Shown one piece after another: positions 43,667 through 58,600 of a stretch of DNA of 64,000 bases (within the stretch, counting starts at the first letter, position 1; every line of letters begins with the position of its first letter). The notes below the pieces were generated by a model. The model did no database searches and was not told the DNA's origin. It was given only the letters and a program-made list of their open reading frames with translations. The DNA is from Enoplolaimus lenunculus (Eukaryota > Nematoda > Enoplea > Enoplida > Thoracostomopsidae): positions 1 to 64,000 of the forward strand of contig JASANG010003711.1 in NCBI GenBank assembly GCA_030248215.1, read 5' to 3'. The position numbers and the translations under genes were made by a program.

Positions 43667-46600
43667 ATGAATCGAATGTGGACCGGAGCTCCTGTAGGTA
43701 CAGCCATGTCCGGGCCTTCGGCCGCCGTGGCTGGAGGTCCAGCTGCATTTGTCGGGTTGCCGTCACCTTTTGCTTCCTATTATACTGCTACTACTTGTGG
43801 CCCAGCCGTTGCCAGACTGCCCCCTGCGCCGCCTTTTGGTATCAGTTATTCGCCTGTAGAAGGGAATGACCCTGGGTTTATTGGCAGCAGCGTTCCTGGT
43901 GAAACGTTTGGACGAACGACAGTAGGCAGCAATAATAATAATAATAATAACAACAACGACAGTTTATCAATAACAATTGATGGAAATCGCATTAGCGAAA
44001 ATTGCAGCAACCCAGCAGATACTAAGAAATGCTTACAACTTCATAGCGATATGTTGCTACAACCTGCGGCTACTGCACAACACCTGAAGGAAGAAGAAGC
44101 TGGTAGGGACCGGGGTTCACCTGGGAAACTTTGTCAAACAGCAATTTTAGAACAACCTGAAGTACAGACAACACCGCTCAAACCAGACGATCAGTTACAA
44201 CAATCACTACATTCCAATGGTTCAACATCAGATCAAGAATCAGGTCCTTCGCTGCCTGCTGCGATCGCTTGCTCGACGCCGAATAATTCCATGACATCAT
44301 CAACAACAACTGGTGACGTGTTCAACAATCATTACACTCCGAACGGCGCGTATGGTCACTTGATCACGGGAAATCATCATCAAAACAATGACGTCATTGG
44401 TGGAATTCATTCTGCGGCGGCGACAGCACTTGGAGGCATTTATTCAGTAAACGATCACGGAATTATTCCTGGGCCGACTGCAGGATACTATGAAGTGCCT
44501 ACGTCGACGCCGAGTGATAGTTCACTTATCGATACGCCGGGTGGATTGGCGAATGCTACAGGAACGCGCGGTGGTTGCGCACCACCGTACGAACTGTTTG
44601 CACCTCAGTCGTCTATTGCGAATAGTAGCATATCAAATGCAGTTGCAAATCATCCATTCATTGGCAGTTACAGTCCATATGCGGCAGATTATGCCAGGTA
44701 AAATTGCCTTCCAAAACTAGGAACTACTAACAGATATGTCCGACCCATGGTATTGAATTGAGGCAAGGGTGCCGAAAATTTTTCTTGAATATTTTTTGAA
44801 AAACATTCTGTCATGGTAACCGTTTTATACGAATTAAGATAATTTCTCCTTTTGTCTTTTATTGGCAGGTTGATTTTCGCATAACAAGTAATATTAACAT
44901 TTTTATGTTTTACCCTTTCGATGTGATATCTTAATTAAGAACGTCACCTAGCACCTCCAAGTGAACTTTGGTGTATATTTGATTTGCTAAGTTTAATTGA
45001 AATTTTAGACTTATACATGTCAATGTATCAAATAGGGCCGTAACCGTAGTATAAGCATATTTTTAAACCTATGCGTAAGAACGAGCTTATACCTAAGCTT
45101 AAGCCTAAGCAAAAAATTTGTCTTAAATTTAAGCTCATTCTATTGCAATCCCACAGAAAAAATGTTCCGCCCCTGATCATTACATGCGCCGAATTCTAGT
45201 AGCATTTGTACTCTTTAAAAATATCGAGAGCCATTAAGTCCTAATATTAAAAATAGTTTTCACACTTATTAATTTTGTAATATATTTCAGCAGTTTCGCT
45301 GCCTTACATTCCACTGTCTTGTGTCGTGGTTTCTCGTCTAACGCTGTACCAACTGGACGTCCACGGTCAAAAAGTCGGTCAAGTACAGGTAAGTAGGTGC
45401 CTGTATTGTCAAAGTTTACACAAATTAGTTTTTTCCAACATTAAAATGTGTATTTTTTTCTTTTAATTTTGTAAAGTATGGAATACAACCGTCACGCAAT
45501 GTATACAGCAGTCAAATTGAGGTAACGCATGCCATTGCGCTGGAATTTTTATCTTCGAATTAAAGTGTGCGCGTGTTGTTGAAACTCCTTACTCGAATCT
45601 GATTTTGCTAACTTTAAAAACTTGATAGTAAATTCGAATTTCAGAAGGCCGCGAATGTGTCAACTGTGGCGCAACGTCGACTCCGTTGTGGCGCCGCGAT
45701 GGAACCGGTCATTACTTGTGCAATGCGTGTGGTTTGTATCATAAAATGAACGGACAAAATCGGCCACTGATTAAGCCCAAGAAACGAACGGTGAGTCGTA
45801 GATTTTAGATTTATGTCGAGTTTTTGAATATGGTATCAGGGTTCCAACCGGAACTAGATTATGTCGGAAGCGGAATCGGAAGTCAAATTTTACCGGAATT
45901 CTAGCCGGAATTCTGAATTCCGATCGAACCCTGGTATGTATATTTCAGCAAACATCTCGAGATAGTATTAAGAAGCTTTGAAATAGATATTTGAGCATCT
46001 GTTGAACAACCCGCACATCAGTATTCACAATTTACCCTGGATATGCGTTAATTTAAGTTCGCAACAATACGTCATAAGTGAAGTTTTTTTAAACTATTTT
46101 GTTGAATTTACTCGCTACGAAGGCAACACAATATTTTTGAATTGTAATTTGAAAGTTTTCGAATTCAATTTAGATTAACGCTTTACGAGTGTAAAATTTC
46201 AGAACACAAACGCTCAAATCTTGAATCAGCCACTGCCGGTTGCGCAAAAGCTCAAATCTTGAATCAGCCACTGCCGGTTGCTATCTTGTTCACTTTTAAA
46301 CTTGGATACGCAATTTTTCCACTGAAACTGGACGTTGCTCCCAAATCATATGGTGCAAAATTAAGTTGTTCACCGTTTCAACCATATCTTGATATTTCAA
46401 GATTTCAATCTTTTATCATGTTGTAAAATTTCAGTGTAAAGAGGTGTTAGCGTATCGCAGCCGTCATCAGACATAAATTTTTTTAAAATTTGTTACCACA
46501 ATTATAAGATAAGCTTCCGTTCGGGTGTGTTTACCTATGATAACAAGAGACAGCTAAATAAAAATATTTTGTTTTGTTTTGCTTCTAAATCAGATAAAAG

Positions 46601-49600
46601 TCAGCGGCGACAACACCAACAGTTTTGGAGCGATTCGTGTTTAAGATATCGATAGGTTTTATTGCCATTGGTTTGTAAGGCATGTGCGCTCTGCGGTTGT
46701 CTTGACTTCGTTTCTTTGAACGAAATACCTCATAGTCAAAAAGCTATGTAAACCAGCGTAGCGAACAAGAACCGTCGAATCTAGCAGGATTTGTTCTGAA
46801 ACCTTTAAAGCGCTTTTTTTCTTGTCTCTGCAGAAATTTCGGAACGGAACGCATCCACCCTACATTTTTTTCAAGTAAACGTCCCTGGTGATTGTCTTAC
46901 GATCGTACTTAGTGTAGTCCGGTGTACGTGAAAACTGGCAATTTATTTTAATTTATCAACTTGTACTTTGATAAGTATGCCTATCGGTGAGTAAATTTAA
47001 AACTGAGATATTTGAGTTAAGCTGAAAATGTGATAAATTTTAAGGATGAATGCAAGTTTGTTTTTATCACACAGTGCGCTGTCGTTGATTGCAACTTGCA
47101 GTATGTATATATTTTTTGGTTTAACGGCCTCAGCTCCACATTGCATTTTTACGTTTCACGACTTTACTTGACTTATAATCTAAGCCCGCATTGTCATATG
47201 TATGTAGCACCAATTACCAGTTGTTAGTGTGATAGGTGTTGTAACTTTCGAACGAAGGAATGGTAAAATTTGAAATTCAGCACATTTATTGCATTCGATT
47301 TACTCTAGTTCTATGAAAATTTTGAGCTCTGCAATCGCAGCAGTTCGTTAGTTTGTAAAAGCTATTAATACTAACTGGTGATAGGTGTCATATGCATTTG
47401 AGAATATGGGCCTTGCACAATTAATTAATCAGATGCAGCGAACGACAAGTTGAGTGTTTGATCCACGAATTTCGGGAGGTGGCGGACAAATAGTTTTTTG
47501 TTCCAATTGCCATGATTTTGGGAAATTTTTCTATATCTTAAGACAGAACAATTGCACTAAACGAGTAAAAATTTTATTGCACTAATTTGAGACGTTTTAT
47601 GGAAAATCGGCGACAATATTTTAACGGATTCTACAGGATTTACTTCAATGCTCAACAGACAAAAGCTGTATTTACAACAGTTACAGTCTCGATAGATTTT
47701 GGGGATTCAGTATATTTTTAAGTCTACAAAATTTGCACACTTCACGGCAGGCAAACATTCTAGCATTTTACAAAGTTCTATTTGTACAGCTGATTAACCA
47801 GCCCACATATAAGCTACTCTATTATACTCTGATCGCCTATTGCCAATGGTTTGTATGTACACGTGTACCCGTTATCTTTGACATTTTTGTTTCAACTGAT
47901 AACTGTTTTAGATAGCGAGCAAAAATTTTCGTCGAAGATAAGTTACCCTCGATTTTGACATGCCAAAATTTTAATTTTATTACAAACGCTGATAACAAAA
48001 TTAAAATTGATTTGATTGAGAGAAAGACAGAGAAAACTTTTCAGTTTCGACTTAATTAATAAGAGTGACGTTTGCAGGAATGCTATTTGCTGCGCACTGC
48101 TCCAGTGTGTGCATATGTGGAGCTAAACATTATTCGACTATTCAGTTGTGCGGTCAGGGCCAACAGGCGAAGCCGGAATTCAATATTATGAGAAAATATA
48201 CTTTTTCAATAGTAAATGTATGCGAATTGGGTATTTTTTGGAATTTCAAAATCCAGCAGCTATTCTATAGCTTGTAAAAATGGCTTTTTATGTCTATCCT
48301 GACATTTCGTGTTGGGACATTTTCTACTAATCTGCTGTTTGTGCATGCGCCCGTATGTGGGGGTTTTCGGGGCATTCTCATACAGGTGTTTAAATCTGTG
48401 AGTGTCAATTGTAGTTGTGTTGCGAGTTTTCTCAGATTGAAATATGACGGATTAACAAATTTAACCCATGGACAAGTTCTGTAAAAGTACAAAATATGTT
48501 ATATATGTAAGACTGGTTAAATTTTTTTACGCTGGTTCAGTTCAATGCTTAAAATTAAGGTTGCGATATACTTGTTGTGCCGGGCTGCACGTCAAAAACG
48601 TTTTGTTTACAAATGTAAACAGTGGCCAACTTGTAAAAAATTTTAACTTTTTTTTAAGTTTGCCAATTAATTGACGATGAATTTATACCCAAAGGAACAC
48701 AACCGCAAATATTGTTTCGCAAAGCAGTGTAATACAATTGTTTTAGTAAATATATATAATGCGGGTAAAAAGAATTTTGTTTTCAAACTTCAACTCCCAA
48801 CTGACCAAAAGTAAGACGCTAACGACCCCGTATTTTAACTCGCGTTTTGGTGTTGCAATGATGATGCCACAGTTATAATTAAACAGACATTTGGGTTTCT
48901 CTCGTTCTCGCTTCGCTCGCACTAAGTGTATTTTCTCATATCCCGGGAACGATTTGAAAACGGTCCGGCCGTTTAGGGATTTCAAAACTAAGCGCAATTA
49001 TTATTGTGTGTCTATGATGGCGATTGCGATAGACAATGTTGAGATTTTATAAATATTGTGTGCTTTTCGTTTCCTTAGATAGGCAACGGATTCGAGTGTG
49101 ATGATGATAATAATATGATAAAATCTAAAAGTTATTAAAAACGTTTAGGTACGCCATAGTGGTGGCTGGTGTATTCAGTGCGATTTTAGCTTTACCAGGC
49201 AAAAGTATTGAAGGGTAATCGTCATGGGCATATGGGAGAGAATGGGTAAAGGATAGAGGGAATCCATTCGTCTCCGAAACTTCTTCAGAGTAGACTTAAA
49301 AGGTAACTTTTAGACGGTATACTATAGTCTGCGGGGGTTTTAGATCGTAGAAAGTGGAGTTATACACTATACTGAAATGATATCATGGCTACGGGTGGTT
49401 AGAAATGGGAACCAACGGCTCCGTCAGAGTATTGGGTTAGGGCGTCCAAGCGGACTACTCCAGACGCAAATTTTAATAAACCGCTGCTTCTGTACATTTC
49501 CCGATGTCTTTGCCCTTTATATTACCTGCTATACAGAAAATAACTTAGAAAACCAAGATGCTACTATTTTCACCGTGTATCATATACAAGCAAAAATTTA

Positions 49601-52600
49601 ATATAAACTATTTAATAATGCTAACGAATGCAAGCATATACATCACCTAATTTCTGTTCTATTTGATCCATACGTCGCATCAAATGTTGAATAACTTATT
49701 CTAATTTACGATAAATTCGTTGAGCAGAAAACTTTTGTTATCAATTTCAATGCGAAATATTTGTGATAAGAGTACCGTTTTTTTGACAGCAATTGAGTGA
49801 TAGACGTAATTTTAAGCTTGACTTGAAATTGTTGACTCGTCAAAATTTTCAAATGACCCATATATATCTATTAGTAGGTACTGCGCGACACGTTTGTCCA
49901 GTTTATCTATAGACATACCGCTTCAATTTTGATAACTTGAACGTTTATAAACTTTATCACTCACTACCAGTCTGAATGATAAAGATTTTGATGTCAAACC
50001 GAACTTTCCTGTATGTATTTGAGTTAATTTTACACTAAATCAAGCATAATGTAATTTTTAAATCAATACAATCAAGCGAAATGTTCCGCTTTCGGTTAAA
50101 AGGTAACATGCGACAGTACCGGCAGTGAAATTTCAAGCCATTTTTAAATTTTAGACGTACGAAATAAATTGTGTTAAACTCCAATTAGTTATTTCGGTTT
50201 TGATGTTGCGTCTTACGTACTTGAAGTTACCGCAATTATTATTATTCCGCAATCATTGAAGCCTGTGTCTCTTCACTGCCGGTTGCCTTTTATGAAATTG
50301 ATACGTACCGGTGTATATATGTCAAATTTTGGAAACTAGTGTTATTAGTTGTGTGAATTTTTGGGCCAATAGGTCGCGAGTGCGATAAGGGGTATGTCGA
50401 GGTTGAAAGATGTAATCAATCAAAATTAGACGACGAATTTTTGCTTAAAATATTTGCAGAATGTGGTTTGAAGTTCATTTAAACAGTAAACAATGTCATC
50501 AACTGAACATACCATTTTAAGTGTACATTCGGTTAAAATAACTGGCCCATGTAGAGTACGCGATGTGCCCATTGCAAGATAGAGGGACTGAAGAATTTAA
50601 ACACTGGAGGGATTATGTTTAAAATTAGCGCTCATATTCTCAAATCTGTGTAGCACCAATCACTAGTTAATGACAGGGCTTGTAACTTTGAAACCAGTGA
50701 AATGCTTTGGCTCAAAATTCAGCGCATTTTCCCGTATGATTTGCTTTACTGCTGTACCAATTTTGAGTTCAACAATGCAATAGCTAGTGAGTTTGAAAAC
50801 CTACTACTAGCTGGATGATAGTTGCTATGTACATTTGATAATATGGGCCTAGGTTTAGGCTTATACTCGTAGAAAGGCCGGTAAACTTTACGTGGGCCAA
50901 ACCACTGTTAGATTACAATAAAGTCACTATTTTAAAATAACGAAAATACCTTAATATGTATTTTTTGTAAACCTAATTTTAAAAATTACTTTATCCTTTG
51001 CCTAATTTCGTGTACTTTCTAAACATGCATACAGACCCAATATTCGGTGAGTTTGTTTGACTTGTTGACATATCGCTACACATTTATACTTGTGATTTTG
51101 AAGCAAAACATGTAAAAAATTGAACAAACTTTACAAATTCTCGACAATACAGCAATTTGATGAAACATATCAATTAATCATAATTAATATTTTCAGTTTA
51201 AAAAAAGCTACCTTATTAAAATTAAAAATAGTTCAAAAAACATTCGCTTTAGTACGTTAATAATTATTGTAATGTTTTGCAAATGCTGCAATTCTGTGCG
51301 AAACGTTTCAGCAGTTGATCTACATTCCCACGATAAAAACAACGATTCAGTGAGAGCACAATTTAAAGTTTTTAGCGACGGCGGAAAGTTTCACATAAAT
51401 TGTAAAAAATAATACTAGACAACGCCCGTACGGTAGTTTTGTATCTAGACACATTTGGGCCAAACATTATACTGTGAAAATTAAAAATGATTCTATGTAT
51501 TAGCCAAAATTTACCGCAACCTACTTCTAGTATCAGCAGCAAGGTGCAAAGCGGAACTGGATTATATTTCAATCGAAACAGCAAATTTATACCGGAATCG
51601 GTACAGCAAAATTATAATGGAATCGGAACAGTAAATTTTGTGACAATATGGACAATTTGTTTTAACAATAATATAATATTGATTTCGGAGGTCTGTTGGC
51701 GGGCAATAATTTTCTAAAACGTCGCATGAACAAATAGGCGACGATTTTTGTGGTTCTGTAAAGCTAAACTACAATCGATTATTGATAAGTTAACTCATCA
51801 AAATCATTTAATAGATAAATGACGAAAATTTTTATGCTACATATCACAACAACAAGTAGGATTAATATTAGAATTTATAAATTCCAATTCCGATTGATTG
51901 TGCCATTGGAATCGGAAATATTTTTGAATCGGAATTCTAATCGGAATTGTAATTCCGGTTGCACCCTGATCCACAGGTATTATTAGTAAATATGCCGCGG
52001 GTTACTAGTATGTAAAATCTCGCTGCTTAATAAAACACAAATGCGTACTTGCTTGAAAAGCTTGCAATTCCGATAACATGTTTCCTTTTTTTGAACCTTT
52101 AAGAGTATATTTTATTATGAAAACTAAGAAATTTTACAAACTTTACCAAAGACAACGTTACGCAAGCTCAATATGCAATTTCAACTGCATGATATTTTAG
52201 AACGAAATCTTACCTAATTCATCCAAACTTTTTGTTTTGATTCTTATGGACGGGTCAGTTCCTGAATAACCACCCATTTGACTTTTTAGTTCAAAATAAC
52301 TGAGAAAAATTTAAGCTAATAACGCGAATTTTTTGGTATATTTCGTGTTTTTAATGCGTTTTTTCAACTACAGGATCGCACAGTTGAAACGTTAATTTCA
52401 TTGTCACATTTTGATACTAAAACAAAACACTGCGGCATTTGGCTGTAATTATCACAGATTTTGCACTGACTCAATTCATCCGTGTCATCTGCATTGAAAA
52501 CTTAAACGAGTCATTTAAACGCACAATTAGCAACAAAATTTTAAAATATAATTTTTAAACATTTGAAGTACACCGACAGCGCGTGCTTGAACAATACAAG

Positions 52601-55600
52601 GGAATTGGTGAAATGCAATGTACTAAGCAAGGTATTTGCCACTGCATCTAAAAAGTTGACCAAAAACTGAACCAGTACCAGATTTAGAAGACAATCGGCG
52701 TCAATTTTTCCAGATTCGCAATGCATTATAAACTCAGTTTAAAATAACGTTTATAAAACACATTAGTTGTTATTTATGCAATATGTTTATTTTAAAATTA
52801 GATCTTGTTAGCTTATTTTTTTGAAAGATCTATCCAGTTTAAAACTATTAATGCAGACTAAACCAGAGACTGTCAGAAACTGGTATGTTAGCTAAACTCT
52901 GATGCTAACAGTGTTCTAACAAAGATTAACTTGGAACAAGTAATAGTTCATTAGCAATCAACTGCATATAAAATTGGTTTCAAAATTACCGTATACTTCA
53001 TTAAGACGCGATATATATATTGAAACCGATGACCTTTTTGGCGAAGTACAACGCGACAGAGTGATCAATCTTATGGCGACTCAAGAATCGACTCTTACGG
53101 ACAGTTCCTTAATGTCCATTTATTTAATACTAATGTTCGCCCATTAAAACTAGTAAAAATTATTGTTGTAAACGGTAGTAAAATCGCTCTGAAATTCTTA
53201 CACGAATGAAAAGTCAAAGTTCACCACCGTCGCTGGAGGGCCTTTTCCAAACTGCTGGTAGTATTGTAAACTATTTCTTCAGCAGCTAAAGATATAATTT
53301 AATAGTCGCAGTACGACCGTTATGTACGTATATATTGATTTGTTTGCAACCAACGATATGAGGGCTAATTTTGAAGATATACTTGTAAATAGTGAACAGG
53401 TATTCAGACTAAGGCATCCGCATCAAACTTTTGGCCCATGTTATTTTAAGGGGCGTCCAGGTTTCAGGTGGGTCCATAAAAGAGTAGGTTTAGATTCTAG
53501 ATTAAATTTTTTGCTTAGGCTTAGGAACACATTTTTGCAACGCTTAGGCTTAGGAATACGGTTAATCTACTGTCATGCCCCTTAAAGTAATATTGGCCAA
53601 AATTTTCGTGAAGGGCTCGATATGGTGCTGCTTAACTTAGAATTCCGTAATTATTTATTAGACACTTACGTACACGTTTTGAAATAGCATAGATTCAAAA
53701 CCACAGCGTTGTCAGCATAAAGTCCTGTTGAGGGGTCATGGGTGTTAAAACAGTGGCCGATCCCTGGAGGGTGGATGAGAATATGCATTCAACGACAAGC
53801 TGAACAGTGCGGTCCATTTTGCAGTTGGGAATCAGTGGCTGATTCAGAAATTTCCGACTACGTGGTGGAAATGACATCAAACAATTTCATCTTCTCTTGG
53901 GATCGAATTTAGCCTTTTTCGGTGAAAAATTCGAGATTGGAAGGGATATAGACTCTCTCCAAGTTCGATTTCAAATCATTGCTGACCGATAATACAAATG
54001 AAACGAAAGGTTCACGTGTTTATATATCGAAATAGAACGCGGACTAATCGCGAGCAACAATGCGTATCAGTTAAAGGAAACTTTGCCAGCGAAGCGAGCG
54101 AGAAGCTAAGCGTATGCTCTGATAAATTGATGTTTAAAATGTTCAACTGAAGTGTGTGAGTTTGAAAAAATATGTTATAATAAATTTCACAATTGAAGTC
54201 GTACAACGATGAAAGCCTTGCGAGAAAAGCGAGTTAGAAACCAGACGAAATCTTTAGTCAAAAAAGCAATACTTTATAGATCTGCCTCGCTACGGTCATG
54301 CTGTCTCCACCACATTTAAGCTTTTTACTTACTTCAGGCTTACGCTTTCAGCCTATGGTTTACCCAAAGGCATAGGCTAGCCGTTTCCTAAACGCAAGCT
54401 TGACACTAAACATGTGAGAAGAAAAGTGTACAACAGTCGAATTTACTTGCTATATTTTTAAATGAGTTTTTGCAATGATTTGATTCAACTGTAGCCTAAT
54501 CCAATCAGCCCTATACAATCGGGTATTCTGAGTAGAACGGGCAAGATGATTTTCAAAGGGCGGTGAGTAAAATTTTACTCGCATAGGGTGGAGCTCCCAC
54601 CAACCCCTTTATTTGCAATTACGGGCTTGAAACAATGCTGTGCGGCAAATTGTTTTTTTTGCAAATTTTCATAGCATTTAAAAAACAATATCGAACTTAT
54701 GAATACTACATTATATGCATTTCTCAGAGTGCACTGAATGTAGTAGCATCAAATTGCTGAATGCCACATCAAATTTATTATTATTTCATATTTATATTTA
54801 TTTATTACGTTTTAATGGCAAACTTACTGGAGCCACCCAAGGAATTTGTTGTATACTCATTATTTGGATTCTCATTGAAATGCGAGTTTCAAAATATGTA
54901 CTAAAGCAAAATGGGTGAATTAAGAATACGATAAAAGATTAATCTGTGATGTATCCCAGTGCTCATAGAAGGGATGGTGTCATTGTTGTTAGTTGAATTT
55001 TAATTTTAAACTTAAATTCGAATTGTGTTGTTCAGCACATAACATGAGGCAGTACCGGAGCAGACAAGGGTGGGGCTCCCCAAACTCCTGCGTGGGGCTC
55101 CCAACTCCATTGTGGCGGCCCCAAACTCGTGGTTTTCTTTCAACCGGTTAAGGGACTCTTTTGGGGAGGGCCCCCAAATAGGGGATGGGGGTGGCTGCTC
55201 CGGCCGTGACATGAAGCAACTCATGTTTTGGATTTAAAGATGCTTAAATCTACACCAATAGATTGTTACGCTACTAGCTGTAAACGTTTGCTTTGCAAGC
55301 ATTACTTGTCATTTTTTTCTTATTTTCTGTGTTACCAATTAATACTTTTGAAACTCAAATTCTAATTTAAAATCTTCTGGACGGTGTTTTAAGTAGATTT
55401 AAAAATTACAGTATTAGCGATTTAATAGAAGTACTGTAATATTCTTTAAATTATTAATGTTCGCTGTACTCCTTAAGTTTAAGTGCGATTTTTGTCAAAT
55501 TTATTCCATCGTTCATTTTGGTTTATCTTTTGAATGTTGTGAAAAAATTAAGGACACTTAAGCAATGTATCTCATGAATTGATGTTTCTGAATATATTAC

Positions 55601-58600
55601 AAGCAGGGTGCAACCGGAACTACAATTTTCTGGAACTGGAACCGGAACCGGAATTTCTTGATTACAAGCCAACTGCATACGTATAGTTGGTAATTCAGAA
55701 TAAATGTACCAAAGGTAACAGCATAAGTTACGCTAGATTTTGCAAAAAAGATAAATGTTGACATTTGTAAACCAGAATTTAACTAAGCGTATTTTCTTAG
55801 TTTTTAAATCAGTTACCATTAATGAATGATAACTTGAGATAGCGTAGTCCTATGAGTAACGAAACCCCTTTGGAATTTAGGCCTATTATTTCGCTAATTT
55901 ATATAAATTTGATGCATACATTATATTTAAAAGTATAGCGTATAAAAAGTGTTTAGTAAAATGACAAATTTCGGCTTTAATTTGCCATTGAGAAACGAGA
56001 ATCGAGATAAAACTTTATAAACGGCGTTTTGTTTTAAAATGCTGCTTTTTTGCCGATCTCGCAATTAACTTTTTCCGTTTCCCCTGAGGAAATTAACCGA
56101 TAAATTCACACAGTTCGCTGCAACCATTTTGCTATTTTTGAGTTGTTCATTTGTCAGTTTTGTTTGAAATTTGAATATTAATGATATATACGTACTGTAC
56201 CTACTGATACAAGAATTTTTAACTTTTTAACGGGAAGGAATATCTCGTAATACAAGTGAAATGCATAGCGATTTATGTAAGTATATATATTAGTGTTATC
56301 AGAACGTTACGTGTTTGAATAATTTGTGGATCGAAGCGAAAGTTTCTGAGTTGGAATATTTCATTAGTGTCTATATATATTCTCTTGCTATAAATATATA
56401 TTCATAAAATTGATATGTATTAGTAATACACACAGATTCTTACCCATGCGACTGGCCAGACGGACATAGCTTTCACTAACGAACCGTTTCGCCCTGCCTG
56501 GCTGAAAATTTTGTAACTTCGTTAAGAAATTTTGTTAAGAAAATTTTCGTTTCCCTCGTCAGGAATTCTGATTGCTTGCCTCCTCAAACAAATTTATGAT
56601 TTACGCGACTGACTAAATTAGCGTCTCAAAGATGGTATATAAACGATTCAGTACCTTAACATTTTATACGCATTCGTTTGTTGACTAAACCAATTCAGGT
56701 AGAACACACGTGCGTTTAAAAACTGTTTATTGCAGTACAAGAAATGTTCGTATATGATTGGTTACTTACTTACTTTTTTTGTTTCAATTTTAGTCGACCA
56801 CCAAACGCACTGGCGTCAATTGTGCAAACTGCAAAACTAGCACCACAACGTTATGGAGACGCAATCATAACGGTGAACCTGTGTGCAACGCGTGTGGCCT
56901 TTATTTCAAGCTGCATAATGTAAGTTGGATGCAATTTTTTTGCTCGTTTATTTCTGATATTCGTTGTTCTAATATTAGTTTTTTTTCGAATTATTTTATT
57001 TTTTGTAAATATTGTATTTTTTAGTAAATTTAAATATATACTTTACTTCTGCATTTCATAAGAAGCTGACTGAATTGTTGTTGAAGCGTAATAATCTCGA
57101 AAAGCCGCCATCTTCAAAAAGTGGTGCATTTTAGAATTGTACTTGGTGCTGGGGGAATGTATATGAACGTAGAGTTTTGCCTTATGAATGAAAGCAGTTC
57201 AATGAGTACAACGATAATTGCATTGTTTGACAAAATCATAAAAAAATTGGGTTAATCAAGCCGCCATGCTTATTTAATAGGCCCATGTTACTTTAAGGGG
57301 CGCCCAGGTTTCTGGTGGTTCTAGAAACGAGTAGGTTTAGATTGTAGATTACATTTTTTCTTAGACTTCGGGCTTAGGAACTCATTGTTGCAACGCTTAG
57401 GTTTACAAATACGCTTAATCTACTGTTACGCCCCTTAAAGGAACATTGGCCACGATATATATGGACTAGCAAGCAAATTATTGAACAATTGTTCTTGGCA
57501 AACACTATGCTAAAGCGTTAACTAGTAATTACAATTTGATTGTTTTGAAAATATTTTTTTTGCACGAAAAACTTCTGCTGTGAGTTGGCTTTCACTTTTA
57601 TAATTACGTTGGGCATTCTGTTTTGAATATTAATTGATATTTAAACTGTTGTCGACAATTTTGCCTCAATTTGTGTGAAATATACTTTAATTTTTAGCTG
57701 AATATTAACTTTAAAATTGTTGGTCGCCAAAACTGTCATCGTAAAAAGTTTATCTTAAGTCTACTATCAGCAATAACGGTCGATCCAGGAACAGTAAAGA
57801 TAAGACTTGGGTGTCTGTAAAGACCACCGTAGATAGTCATTATCGTAATACTAAAACAGTTATCGTACCTACAATAGAATTTGATTTGACACACGGCACA
57901 CATTTTTGTAGTTTATTAATCCTCAGTTTATTTTCTCCGCAAAAAGTGTAACTTATCACTGATAACAACTAAGTCGACCGTTACGAGAATATATATTGTG
58001 TAACTGCGAACAGATGGTACTAAAATATCTACTGAAAGTTTAATCCAAAATTAAAACTGCTGTATTAAATACATAGCTAGTAAATTCTTAAAAATATTTT
58101 GTAAAAAAAATGTTTTGTACAAAGACTATTGGCCATTTTTGAAGATGACAGAGAACGAAAGCGAGTTGGGTGGAGACGATTGCGAGTCTTAAGGTGTGGA
58201 TAGACGAAAATAACCGGCTGGCCGATATTTTATAACGGTGTTCGTTAATTTTTGTCATCAAACAGGAAGTGAAGGATCAGTTTTTCGATATATAATTTTT
58301 ATGTACCAAGTTTTATAGGAGATGTCAGTATATATAAATTGATAATGGATTATAAACGCAGTGATAAGAATGCGTTTTATTAAGTGTGAAAGCGTAATGG
58401 GGAAAGTTAAAAAGATTTGCTATTATGGGATTAATTACGAACGTATTAATGATTGTTAAGCGACAGATGCATTGATGACGAACTGTTGTTATATTATATT
58501 AATTGGCGGCACAATTTAACAAACGCCGAGCCGAACGAATTTAAATTTTTAAATTTTTCAAGTCTTAAGTGTGTAGATTTTTCAGTGATGGTCCGCCTTA

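Larger units (their letters stand above)
45791..56793 (+). other. GATA intron 3 (11.0 kb, between the two zinc-finger exons)
   Basis: Contents recognised: CAGGG-family elements (45837-45933, 51520-51971, 55604-55660), a 38-bp tandem duplication (46212-46281), a family A MITE (53434-53598), a family E repeat (54083-54115) and a GC-rich inverted-repeat block (55041-55220). From about 46300 to 51500 I see only unique AT-rich DNA, the best place to look for conserved enhancers. Confidence 0.6.
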
